Shown here: one piece after another, positions 8,160 through 16,405 of the stretch | Layout: each line of letters opens with the position of its first letter | Position numbering within the stretch: the stretch's first letter is position 1 | From: Rhodanobacteraceae bacterium | GTDB lineage: Bacteria; Pseudomonadota; Gammaproteobacteria; Xanthomonadales; SZUA-5 | Reading direction: 5' to 3' | DNA length: 64,000 nt | Assembly (NCBI GenBank): GCA_016717705.1 | Contig: JADKFD010000010.1 | Span: forward strand, 36,685-100,684 | Made by a program: the position numbers and the translations under genes | Notes under the pieces: model-generated | What the model saw: only the letters and a program-made list of their open reading frames with translations | Databases searched by the model: none | Told to the model about the DNA's origin: nothing

Positions 8160-9125
8160 CTACTGCGCGACCACGCGGAAGTTCGCGTGGCAACCGGTGC
8201 ACTGGGCCGCAGCTTGTGCCAGGGCTGCCAAAGCCACATCACTGCGACGCTCACCGGCCGCCTCGGCGGCAATTGCACCGAACTGCTGGTGCATCGGGCG
8301 CGCATAGGTGAACCAGTCTTGCGGCAATGCACTGCGGAAGCTGTGCATCGGTCCTTGACCCATCCCGCGACCCTGGCCCGGAGTCAGCGTGTTCGCCGCT
8401 GTCGCGACTGCGGTCCAGTCGGAGGCAGCCAGCGCCGCCAGGACGGACTGCAGCGACTCCAGGTGCTTGCGCATCTGCGCCCTGAGTTCGGTCTGCTGCG
8501 ATTGGCTCATCGGCACCGCGGTACGCGTGTCTGCCACGTCGGACTGCGCATTGCCGCTGGCCAGCGGTACTTCCACCCAGAAGGCGCCGCGCAACTGGCC
8601 TTCGCTGAAGCCGGTCGCAGCATCCTCAGGATAGTGCGCCTTGATCGCCTGCGCGACCGGTTCGGCGAGCGTCTGCCCGTGGCAGGCCAGGCACGGCGCC
8701 TCGGTGGCGATACCCTGCATGTAGCGCAGTGCGATGCCCTCGGGCAGGCCCTCACTGCTGGTGAAGCGCAAGGATGCGGGCGCGGCGCCGGCCTGGGCCT
8801 GGCTGTTGAAATCGGCCAGTACGACGCGTTGCCAATCGGCCGGGGCATTGCCAAGCTTGCGCGTGCGCAGGCCGGTCCGCCCGATACGCAGGCCGTGTTT
8901 TTGCGCCACTTCGGCGGCAATCGTGGGTGCCTGGTCGTGGCAGAAATCGATCGCCGCCACCGGACCCTCGGCCTTGACGCGCGCCATCAGCGCGCTGCGC
9001 AACTGGGTGCCCAGATCGGTCACCGCAGCCTGCGCTCGCGCAGCATCATCGGCGTGAGCGGCGCTCGACAGCAGCAGGCTGGCGGCGATCAGCAGTCGAA
9101 GGCGATCGGGGATTTTGAGGTTCAT
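8160..9125 (-). CDS. Periplasmic multi-domain c-type cytochrome (DUF3365 plus C-terminal heme domain)
   Basis: 321 residues. The ATG at 9125 follows AGGAG and gives a signal peptide (MNLKIPDRLRLLIAASLLLSSAAHA). The first domain (to about residue 190) matches DUF3365/Tll0287-like sensor-cytochromes: FCHDQAPTIAAEVAQKHGLRIGR, then ALRYMQGIATEAPCLACHG with the first CxxCH. The second domain is helical and ends with QCTGCHANFR, the CxxCH close to the C-terminus being typical of cytochrome c prime-like four-helix proteins. Two c-type hemes are predicted. Electron donor and acceptor are unknown. It lies alone on the minus strand. Confidence 0.8.
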   Translation of the reverse strand: MNLKIPDRLRLLIAASLLLSSAAHADDAARAQAAVTDLGTQLRSALMARVKAEGPVAAIDFCHDQAPTIAAEVAQKHGLRIGRTGLRTRKLGNAPADWQRVVLADFNSQAQAGAAPASLRFTSSEGLPEGIALRYMQGIATEAPCLACHGQTLAEPVAQAIKAHYPEDAATGFSEGQLRGAFWVEVPLASGNAQSDVADTRTAVPMSQSQQTELRAQMRKHLESLQSVLAALAASDWTAVATAANTLTPGQGRGMGQGPMHSFRSALPQDWFTYARPMHQQFGAIAAEAAGERRSDVALAALAQAAAQCTGCHANFRVVAQ

Positions 9126-9202
9126 CGGGGGCTCCTGGCGGATTGGGATCGCTTGCCAGCGCCCGGGCGCTGGCATAAACAGTAGAATACTCTTGTTTAG
9201 GT

Positions 9203-9760
9203 ATGACTAATGTTGATGCGCACGCAAGCGCAGAAATCTGGCCGAAGAGCACGCCGCAGATTCTGGGACAGCCGTTACGCCTCACGGAGTTACGCCACGG
9301 CACCGCGCCCAATGCGGGTCTGTGGCGCTGGAGCACTTGCTGCCGCGCAGCGCACGGGTGCTGGTTCCCGGCGATGGCGAGGGCCGCAACGGCGTGTGGT
9401 TGGCTCCCGCGGTCGCAGGCTCACGTGGATCAGCCGCCGCGGAGGAACTGGCAGTCGCAGGGTTTCGAACCGTGCATGCCGATCTGGCCGACTACCAACC
9501 CAGGGTGCCGTTTCGATGCGCTTGCTGATAGGCACCTGCCGCCGAACAACGCGTCAAGTATCAGCGACTGCTGGCGGCGCTGAAGCCCGGCGGCGTGCTG
9601 AGCCTGGAAGGTTTCGACCGCAGCCACGCCGGCCTGCCCGGCGGCGGCCCGCGCGGCGGTTGTTCGATGCCGCCGTGCTGCGCGAGGATTGCGGGCGGAG
9701 CGGGCGATCGGCTCTACCCTGGCAGGCCGCCCGCTGCTGCGGGTCTTCGGCCGCACCTGA
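9203..9760 (+). pseudogene. Decayed class I SAM-dependent methyltransferase
   Basis: No single frame covers the gene, but consecutive frames give the order of a TPMT/TehB-like methyltransferase: MTNVDAHASAEIW (frame 2), AEEHAAD (frame 1), FWDSRYAS (frame 3), GTAPNAGL (frame 2), then VLVPGDGEGRNGVWLA (SAM-binding motif I, frame 1). Later come YQRLLAALKPGGVLSLEGF (frame 1), RLFDAAVLREDCG (frame 3) and RPLLRVFGRT plus stop (frame 2). At least five frame changes occur, so this is either a true pseudogene or an error-rich stretch. The motif I sequence itself is intact. Confidence 0.7.
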
Positions 9761-9846
9761 CTAAGGTAACCGCCCGAAGTAATGTGTTCGCACTACCCGC
9801 TGGCAACCAAGGTAAAGGCAACCTTAACGTCCAAAGGAGATCGCCG

Positions 9847-10656
9847 ATGCCGCCGAATCTGGCAATTCGATGTGGCCTGGTATCCGGGCTGATGCTGGCA
9901 ATCCCGGCATCAGCGGCGAGCATGGTGTTTCCGGTTGCGACCACGGCGCAACTGGTGGAGGCCATCCGCCAGGCCAACCAATCTGCCGAGGCGGACGTCA
10001 TCACCCTCGAGCGTGCGCTCTTCGTTCTGGACCAGATCGAGGCGCCAGATCAGCGCGCGGCGCTACCGACGATCACCTCGCCGATCGTGATCCGCGGCAA
10101 CGGTGCCGAACTCAGGCGCTACGCCCTGGATGACTTTCGCATCTTCCATGTGGCCGCTGACGGGCACTTGCGCCTGGAGCGCATCGTTATTGCCGAGGGC
10201 TCGCTGGGCGCGATTCGCAACTTCGGTCAGACCGAATTGCGGCGGGTACAACTGGTCGACAACACCGCCAGCAGCAACCTTGCCATCATCGAGAACTATG
10301 GCGAGATGCACATCGATGCCTGCGAAGTGAGCTTCAACACGATCGCCGGCGCGACACGGGATGCCGGCACCATCGTCAACTGGGGCCAGTTGACGCTCAC
10401 GGCGACGACCTTTGAAGCCAATGTGCTGTCGCGCCGCAATGCCGGTGCGGCATTGGCTTCGAGCGTGCTCAACTACGGCGAAGCGACGATCACCGATGTG
10501 GTCATCGCGGAGAACATCGCCGGCGACTATGAGCTGAACGGTTCACCACAGGCGCCCTTCGTCAATCTGGGTAACGGACGCATCGAACTCCAGTTGGTGC
10601 GTGAGCGCGACAATTTGCCGGCTGAGGCTCTGGTTTCGAGTTCGCTGGCGCCTTAG
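9847..10656 (+). CDS. Secreted protein, probable right-handed beta-helix
   Basis: 269 residues. The ATG at 9847 has AAAGGAGA upstream and gives a signal peptide ending near IPASAAS. The frame extending upstream belongs to the methyltransferase remnant. The mature part resembles choice-of-anchor and polymorphic-autotransporter passengers: LVEAIRQANQSAEADVITLE, then successive rungs (IVIRGNGAEL, LRLERIVIAEG, AIRNFGQTELRRV, AIIENYGEMHID, TIVNWGQLTLTA, SVLNYGEATITD). The periodic 'NxGxxxI' pattern suggests a parallel beta-helix. No catalytic residues were recognised. Confidence 0.65.
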   Translation: MPPNLAIRCGLVSGLMLAIPASAASMVFPVATTAQLVEAIRQANQSAEADVITLERALFVLDQIEAPDQRAALPTITSPIVIRGNGAELRRYALDDFRIFHVAADGHLRLERIVIAEGSLGAIRNFGQTELRRVQLVDNTASSNLAIIENYGEMHIDACEVSFNTIAGATRDAGTIVNWGQLTLTATTFEANVLSRRNAGAALASSVLNYGEATITDVVIAENIAGDYELNGSPQAPFVNLGNGRIELQLVRERDNLPAEALVSSSLAP

Positions 10657-10914
10657 CAGCCCGTCCACAGCCAAACATGGGATGGGCGACGAACCGTAGC
10701 TTGGGCTAAGGCGTAGCCGTTGCCCAACAATGGGGAAAACACTGTTGGGCAGGCTGCGCTTGGCCCAACGATCATGACCGTCAGGCCACTCGGAATGATG
10801 AGCGTAGGCTGTGGTGCCGCGCAGCGGCTCCCCGGCTCAAAAGCGCCGGGGAGCGCGATGAAGCCGCGCACCCCAGCCTACGTCCACGGCGACCTACTAC
10901 GCTTGCCGCCGGCC
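10657..10914. repeat. Intergenic palindromes, no gene
   Basis: Two inverted repeats fill this gap. One is TGCCCAACA / TGTTGGGCA around 10719-10748. The other is a longer palindrome about 10805-10881 starting GTAGGCTGTGGTGCCGCGC and ending GCGCACCCCAGCCTAC with a GCTCCCCGG/CCGGGGAGC core. No coding signal was seen. Confidence 0.6.
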
Positions 10915-12294
10915 CTACGACAGCACTGGCAGGACCTTGCCCGGATTGAGGATGCCGAGCGGATCGAACTGGGCCTTGATGGCGCGCATCAGGCCCAGCG
11001 TTGCGGCGGGTATGGCGCGCGGCAGGAAATCGCGCTTGTCGATGCCGATGCCGTGCTCACCGGAGAGCGTGCCATCGAGTGCGATGACCAGGTCGAAAAC
11101 CTCGGTCAGGCAGGCGCTGGCGCGCGCTGTCGCGTCGCCCGCCAGCGGGTCGTAGAGCAGGTTGACGTGCAGATTGCCGTTGCCGGCGTGGCCGAAGCTG
11201 ACGATCAGGGTGTCGTGGCGCGTGCTCAAGGCCTGCAGTCCACGGACCAGATCGGGCAATCGGGTCACCGGAACGACGACGTCCTCGTTGATCTTCTTCG
11301 GCGCCAGCGAGCGCAGGATCGGCGACAGCGCTTTGCGTGCCGCCCACAGCTCGCTGCTCTCGCTGGCGTTGGCAGATTGCCGTACCTCCAGGCAGCCCTG
11401 GCCGTTGGCAGCTGCCGCGATGGCGGCGAGCGCTTCGCCCAGCGCAATCGCCGAGCCATCGGCCTCGATCAACAGCAGCGCCTGCGCGCCAGTCGGCAGG
11501 GCGAGCCCGGCGCGCGTACGCAGCAGTTCGATCGCGCGGGCATCCATGAACTCCAGCGCCGAGGGCGTCGCCGGTTGCGCCATCAGTCGTGCCACGGCGT
11601 CGGCGGCGGCGTCGATCGAGTCGTACAGCGCGCGCAGCACGGCGCGCGACTGCGGCAGCGGCGTCAACTTCAGCGTGGCTGAGGTGATCAGGCCCAGCGT
11701 GCCTTCCGAGCCGATCAGCAGGCGCGACAGGTCATAGCCGACCGCGCCCTTGGTGGTGAAGCTGCCGCAGGCGATGAGCTCGCCGGTCCCGGAGACGAAG
11801 CGCAGCCCGAGCACATTCTCGCGGCAGGCGCCGTACTTGACCGTGCGCGGCCCGCCGGCGTTGCACGCCAGGTTGCCACCCACCGTGGAGTAGGGCGCGC
11901 TGGTGGGATCCGGCGGCCAGAAGAATCCGTGTGGTTGCAGCGCCGTCTGCAGATCGCCGTTGATGACGCCCGGCTCGACCACGGCAAAGCGGTTGCCGGT
12001 TTCGATGCGCGTGATCCGCTGCATGCGTTCGAAGCAGACCACGACACTGGGCACGATCGGCACGGTCGCGCCGGTGGTGGCCGTACCGCGGCCGCGGGCG
12101 ACGATTGGCATGCGCACGGCCGCGCAGGCGCGCACCAGCGACTGGACTTGCGTCTCGTCTGCCGGCAACGCGACCGCCAGCACCGGGCCGTGGCGTTTGG
12201 AATTGTCGTAGCCGTAGACCGCGCAGCTGGCGGCATCGGTCAGCAGCGCGTCGCGCGGCAAGGCATCGGACAGCGCAGTGGGCAGGCTGGTCAC
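10915..12294 (-). CDS. FAD-linked oxidase, GlcD / D-lactate dehydrogenase type
   Basis: 459 residues, the usual length for the family. The FAD-binding PCMH domain covers about residues 35-215 with PIVARGRGTATTGATVP, STVGGNLACNAGGPRTVKYG and LIGSEGTLGLIT. The C-terminal FAD-oxidase domain has SFGHAGNGNLHVN, GTLSGEHGIGIDKR and LDPLGILNPGKVLP. Members oxidise 2-hydroxy acids (glycolate, D-lactate, D-2-hydroxyglutarate) and pass electrons to the quinone pool. The exact substrate cannot be assigned and no GlcE/GlcF genes are adjacent. Its start overlaps the 3' end of yraN by 4 bases, so it may be the last gene of the lpoA-yraN transcription unit. Confidence 0.88.
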   Translation of the reverse strand: MTSLPTALSDALPRDALLTDAASCAVYGYDNSKRHGPVLAVALPADETQVQSLVRACAAVRMPIVARGRGTATTGATVPIVPSVVVCFERMQRITRIETGNRFAVVEPGVINGDLQTALQPHGFFWPPDPTSAPYSTVGGNLACNAGGPRTVKYGACRENVLGLRFVSGTGELIACGSFTTKGAVGYDLSRLLIGSEGTLGLITSATLKLTPLPQSRAVLRALYDSIDAAADAVARLMAQPATPSALEFMDARAIELLRTRAGLALPTGAQALLLIEADGSAIALGEALAAIAAAANGQGCLEVRQSANASESSELWAARKALSPILRSLAPKKINEDVVVPVTRLPDLVRGLQALSTRHDTLIVSFGHAGNGNLHVNLLYDPLAGDATARASACLTEVFDLVIALDGTLSGEHGIGIDKRDFLPRAIPAATLGLMRAIKAQFDPLGILNPGKVLPVLS

Positions 12295-12787
12295 CAGCCC
12301 GCCTGGTCAAGGGCAATGACGTTCTTGACCCAGCGCAGTCCGCCGGCGCCGAGCGCGATGACGTCGAAGCGGGTCGTCCAGCGGGCGTATTTCGCGTGGT
12401 CGGCGAGGAAAGTTCGCGCCGCAGCGATCAAACGCCGCTGCTTGGTCGCGGACACGCTGTCGAGGCCATCGCCATGGCTCGCTTCGGCGCGAAAGCGCAC
12501 TTCGACGAAGACCAGCGTGTTGCCATCGCGCATGACCAGATCGAGTTCGCCGCCGCGCGCGACAAAATTGCGCGCGATCAGCGTCAGGCCAGCGGCGCGC
12601 AGGTGGGCGAGGGCGGCGGATTCGGCTTGGTCGCCAGTTGCTGTTTTGCGGTGCGTGATTTTCGCGACGCACGCGTCCTCCTACAAGAGCCGGGTTCCGA
12701 CGCCGTTCCGCAGGAGCGACGTGTACGTCGCGACCAGCGGCCGGCAGCGCGCATGGCGAAAAACAGCGCCCGCAGCCGCTCGAACAC
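12291..12787 (-). pseudogene. yraN: YraN/UPF0102 endonuclease-like protein, 5' end disrupted by a repeat
   Basis: The conserved body reads TGDQAESAALAHLRAAGLTLIARNFVARGGELDLVMRDGNTLVFVEVRFR and so on, to ALDQAGW, a clear UPF0102 protein with the GGELDL...FVEVRFR core of the restriction-endonuclease-like fold. The gene normally follows lpoA, as here. However, the frame is closed by TAG at 12681-12683 and has no ATG/GTG/TTG before the conserved region. A palindromic repeat (12664-12745) occupies that place. On the far side of the repeat a GTG overlapping the lpoA end starts MFERLRALFFAMRAAGR in a different frame. Most likely the repeat inserted near the 5' end and broke the gene. Confidence 0.65.
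12664..12745. repeat. Family C repeat (GTAGGAGCGACG type)
   Basis: The left part reads CGCGACGCACGCGTCCTCCTAC and the right part GCAGGAGCGACGTGTACGTCGCGACC, forming an inverted pair. Related copies lie at 23746-23812 and 54159-54236. It sits in the 5' region of yraN. Confidence 0.75.
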
Positions 12788-12788
12788 C

Positions 12789-14646
12789 TCAATCCACCGG
12801 CCGCGGCGTGGCGCCGGTGTAGCGCGCCCAGCCTGGCTCGCGACGGATGCGGCCGTTGGGGTCGGCGCTGAGTGCGCCGGTGGCGCCGATCACCGGCCGG
12901 CCGGTGTTGCGCTCCAGCCACTCCAGATGCGGCAGCAGCCGATAGGCGTCGATGCCGAAGGCGAACAGGCGCGCGGCGGGTCCCGACGCGGTCTTCATCG
13001 ACACCACCTGGGCGCGGGTCGGGATCGACGGCTCATCGCTGGCGCCGAGCAGCCACGGCACTTCGCAGAACTCGACGCCATCCAGATCGATATCCGACGC
13101 GCTGTTGCTGCCGCCATAGATCGCGCTGGTCGACAGGATCGGGAAGCGCGTCGCTTCCAGGACTCTTCAGTTGCGGCAGCAGCAGGCGTGCCTGGGCATT
13201 GCGCGCGAACAGGAATATCGCGTCGACATCGGCGCGCGGCGTCGGGTCCATCTTCAGTTCAGTGCCGAGCAGACCGCGCAGGAATTGCACGCGGGCCTGG
13301 CTTTGCTCGATGCCGGTGAGGCGCCGCAGTTCCGCGGTCTGGTCTGCCGCCGACGGATCGTACTCGGCCTGGCCGGCCACCACGCCGCCCTGGCCGCGCA
13401 GCCGCTCACCGAAGGCGGCTGCGGCGCGCAAGCCGACATCGTCCTTGGGCACCAGCACCAGGGCGCGCTTCAAGCCGCGCTGGATCATGCGGTCGGCGGC
13501 CGACACCGCTTCCTCCTCGGGCAGCAGGGCGAATTGCAGGCTGCCCGGCGGCGGCAGGGCCTGCGCGTCGGCGTAGTTCAGCGCCAGCGTCGGCACGCGC
13601 GGGACATCGCTCTGGAACAGTGCGGTGACCGCTTCGCGCGAAATCGGTCCGAGCACGCGCTCGGCGCCTTCTTCGAGCGCCAGCCGGTAGGCGGCCATCG
13701 CCTCTTCGACGGTGCTGCCGACATCGTAGACCTTGAGCGCCGGGCGCGGATTCGGATCGGCGAAATAGGCGGCGAAAATGCCCTCCCGCACGGCAGCTGC
13801 CGCAGCCGCCAACGGGCCCTTGCTCGGCAGCAGCAGCGCCACGCGACCGTAGGTGGCGCGTTCGACGTTTGCCAGCACCATCGCCGGCGCGGAGGCTTCG
13901 AGCGGGCGGGTCGACGCGATATCGGAGGCATAGCTGCCGCTGGCGCCGCTGGCTTCGGCCTTGGCACGGGCGCCAGCCAGCAGCCACGAGTACAAGGGGT
14001 CATTGCGATCGGCTTCGCGCAGGCGCTGGCGCAGGTCGTCTTCGGGCAATTTGCCGACCAGATTGCGGATTTCGCCAGCGTTGGCTTGCTTGTCCTGGCC
14101 CTCATCGAGCAGCGCATCCAGGGCAACACGATCGGCAATCGCTTCGAGTGTCTCGCCGCGCAAGGCATGTGCGCGCGCCCGCAGTTCATAGAATCGCGGC
14201 GCGCGCTCCTGCGGGATGCTGTTGTCGGGTGCTGCCAGCAGCGCCAGCGCGCCATCGGCATCATTGCGGGCCAGCGCCAACTCGGCTTGCATGAGGTCCA
14301 GCCGGAACTGGTCCTCGACCGGCAGCTTGCGCCGGTCGATCTCATCGATCTGCGCCTGCATCGCCGCGCTGTCGCCCTCTTCCCGATAGGCCTCGGCCGC
14401 GCGCAGCTGATAGCGCGAACGCTCGCCGCGGTTGGCCTTGGCCAGATCCAGCCAGGCTTGCGCGGAGGCGCGGAACTCGCCCTGCAGATACAGCGTCTGC
14501 GCGTCCATCTCGCTTGGCAGGTCGGCGCGCCGCGAGGGACTGCTCTGGCAGGCGGCGAGCGCCAGCGCCAGCAGAGCGACCAGGGCCGCCCTCGAGAGTC
14601 CGGTTCGTCCGGCAAAGCCCGCACGTAGGTCACGTTGCCCGCAGGG
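12789..14646 (-). pseudogene. lpoA: LpoA/LppC penicillin-binding-protein activator, frameshifted and with displaced start
   Basis: An outer-membrane lipoprotein that activates PBP1A in peptidoglycan synthesis. A lipobox LAAC is visible with Cys encoded at about 14548-14550, preceded by a hydrophobic stretch (ALVALLALAL). An N-terminal TPR-like region follows (QGEFRASAQAWLDLAK), then a periplasmic-binding-protein-like domain (GRVALLLPSKGPLAAAAAAVREG, RVLGPISREAV). Around 13158-13165 one extra base shifts the frame. The natural continuation is LEATRFPILSTSAIYGGSNSAS...PRPVD, read from the next frame to 12789. Upstream of the signal peptide the frame runs into a family A repeat with no standard start codon. 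Synteny with rsmI and yraN supports the name. Either the gene is broken or the extra base is a sequencing error. Confidence 0.8.
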
Positions 14647-14698
14647 CTACGTGACATCGGGCCACCCGTCACGTAGCCCTGCGGGCAACGTGACCTGC
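14625..14698. repeat. Family A repeat, copy 3
   Basis: GTAGGTCACGTTGCCC ... GGGCAACGTGACCTGC with CTACGTGACATCGGG/CCCGTCACGTAG inside. It occupies the place where the lpoA start codon should be. Confidence 0.9.
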
Positions 14699-14811
14699 AC
14701 TCAACGTGCGGGTCTGGTGCGAGCGCGCCGGCGCGCGTCGAAGACAGCTTCAGCGTCATGGTCAAAGCGCTATCGTGCGGAATCAGCGCCACATCATAGC
14801 TTGGGGGGATC

Positions 14812-15657
14812 ATGACCAGTGCTAGCGCCACCGTGGCATCGACGCTTTATGTCGTGGCCACGCCGATCGGCCATCTCGACGATCTGTCGCCGCGCGCGGC
14901 CCAGGTTCTGGGCGAAGTCGATGCGATTCTGGTCGAGGACACGCGCCAGAGTGCGGTATTGCTGCGTCACGCGGGTATTTCCCGGCCGATGCTGGCGGTA
15001 CACGAACACAACGAGGGGGATCGTGCGGCGACATTGGTGGAGCGCTTGCGCGCCGGCCAGCGGCTGGCGCTGATCTCCGACGCCGGCACGCCGTTGATCA
15101 GCGATCCGGGTTTCCGCCTGGTCGCCGCGGTGCGTGCCGCCGGTTTTGCCGTCAGTCCGATTCCCGGCCCGTGCGCGCTGGTCGCGGCACTGTCGGTAGC
15201 CGGTCTGCCGACTGACCGCTTCAGTTTCGAAGGCTTTCTGCCGGCTCGGGCCGGTGAGCGGCGCACCCGGCTGGAGTCGGTCGCGCTGGATCCGCGCACC
15301 CTGGTCTACTACGAGGCGCCACACCGGATCGAGGAAACCCTGGAGGCAGCCATCGAGGCCTTCGGCGCCAGTCGTCGCGCGGTCATCGGTCGCGAACTGA
15401 CCAAGCGCTTCGAGACCATACTCGACGGCACGCTGGCCGAACTGCTGGCGCGGGTCAAGGCCGATGCCGACCAGCAGCGCGGCGAGATCGTGCTGGTGGT
15501 CGCCGGGGCGCCGGCCAGCGATGATGCGGCCAGGATTGCCGAGGGCAAGCGACTGTATGCCTTGCTGGTCGCGGAATTGCCTCCGGCGCGCGCCGCCAAG
15601 GTCGCCGCCGCCTGGGTGGGGGTGGCGAAGAAGGCGCTCTACGGCGGTGGGGAGTAG
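14812..15657 (+). CDS. rsmI: 16S rRNA (cytidine(1402)-2'-O)-methyltransferase RsmI
   Basis: 281 residues with a GGGGGGAT ribosome-binding site before the ATG. Tetrapyrrole-methylase fold: LYVVATPIGHLDDLSPRA at the N-terminus, LVEDTRQSAVLLRH, LISDAGTPLISDPGFRLV, PIPGPCALVAALSVAGLPTDRF and FYEAPHRI-type YYEAPHRIEETL. The enzyme uses S-adenosylmethionine to 2'-O-methylate C1402 in the decoding centre of the 30S subunit. It is divergent from lpoA, as in many gammaproteobacteria. Its TAG stop is part of the first bases (GTAG) of a family A repeat. Confidence 0.96.
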   Translation: MTSASATVASTLYVVATPIGHLDDLSPRAAQVLGEVDAILVEDTRQSAVLLRHAGISRPMLAVHEHNEGDRAATLVERLRAGQRLALISDAGTPLISDPGFRLVAAVRAAGFAVSPIPGPCALVAALSVAGLPTDRFSFEGFLPARAGERRTRLESVALDPRTLVYYEAPHRIEETLEAAIEAFGASRRAVIGRELTKRFETILDGTLAELLARVKADADQQRGEIVLVVAGAPASDDAARIAEGKRLYALLVAELPPARAAKVAAAWVGVAKKALYGGGE

Positions 15658-15751
15658 GTCACGTTGGCCCGCGGGCAGGACTAGGGACGAGTGACGCGTG
15701 CCGCGGCGCCTTTTGGTCGTCGTAGTCCGCTGGGCGGACAACGTGACCTAC
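15654..15751. repeat. Family A repeat, copy 4
   Basis: GTAGGTCACGTTGG at the left and ACAACGTGACCTAC at the right. The inner half is diverged (GACGAGTGACGCG / TCGTAGTCCGC). It overlaps the rsmI stop codon. Confidence 0.8.
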
Positions 15752-15844
15752 GCCAACGGACCGCCGGCACGCGGCCCAAGTCATTTGCACCCTCGAACGC
15801 GCCATCGAAATCGCCCCCCGCGCGATGCGCGTAATATTCCATCC

Positions 15845-16405
15845 ATGTCCGACCCTGCCGATACCAACAGCCTGCTGGCGCTCTGGAGTCGCGGTGAAGC
15901 CGCCGCCGGCGATGCGCTGCTGCGGCGCTTCTACGACGAGTTGCGCGGCCTTGCCGCGGCGCAGCTGGGACGCGAGTGGTCGCGGCAGACGCTGCAGGCC
16001 ACCGAATTGGTGCATGAGGCCTGGTTTCGACTGTGCGGCGATGTCGAACCCAGTTTCGACAATCGCCGGCACTTCTTCGGTTGCGCGGCGCGCGCGATGC
16101 GCCAGGCATTGATCGACCGCTCGCGGCGGCGCCAGGCGGACAAACGCGGCTCGGGACTGGAACGGGTGCAGTTCGACGAGTTGCTGGATCTGCCCAGTCG
16201 CCCGGATGTCGATCTGATCGAACTCGACGACGCCCTGCGCCGCCTGGAAACGCTGGATGCCGAGCAGGCGCGCATCGTCGAGTTGCGCTATTTCCTCGGT
16301 TTCACCATCGAACAGACCGCCGCCGCGCTCGATCTGCATCCGAGCGCGGTCAATCGCAAGTGGGAAAGTGCGCGCGCATGGCTGCTGAAGACCCTGCAAC
16401 CGTAG
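15845..16405 (+). CDS. ECF sigma factor of the kinase-associated (ECF43 / TIGR02999) type
   Basis: 186 residues from the ATG at 15845 (MSDPADTNSLLALW). Region 2 is visible as LVHEAWFRLCGDVEP...RHFFGCAARAMRQALIDRSRRRQADKR and region 4 as LDAEQARIVELRYFLGFTIEQTAAALDLHPSAVNRKWESARAWL. The features QATELVHEAW and the RHFFGCAARAMRQ block are typical of the sigma group encoded beside Ser/Thr kinases. No anti-sigma gene is adjacent. The neighbouring kinase overlaps by 28 bases and is the expected regulator, possibly by direct phosphorylation of the sigma factor (known for related ECF43 systems; inferred here). Confidence 0.9.
   Translation: MSDPADTNSLLALWSRGEAAAGDALLRRFYDELRGLAAAQLGREWSRQTLQATELVHEAWFRLCGDVEPSFDNRRHFFGCAARAMRQALIDRSRRRQADKRGSGLERVQFDELLDLPSRPDVDLIELDDALRRLETLDAEQARIVELRYFLGFTIEQTAAALDLHPSAVNRKWESARAWLLKTLQP

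Noticed and set aside
10720..11682. 320-codon plus-strand frame opposite the GlcD-type gene
   Set aside because: It is a shadow of the minus-strand flavoenzyme; high GC keeps antisense frames open. The same applies to large antisense frames over lpoA, rnr, xseA, prpE and the permease.
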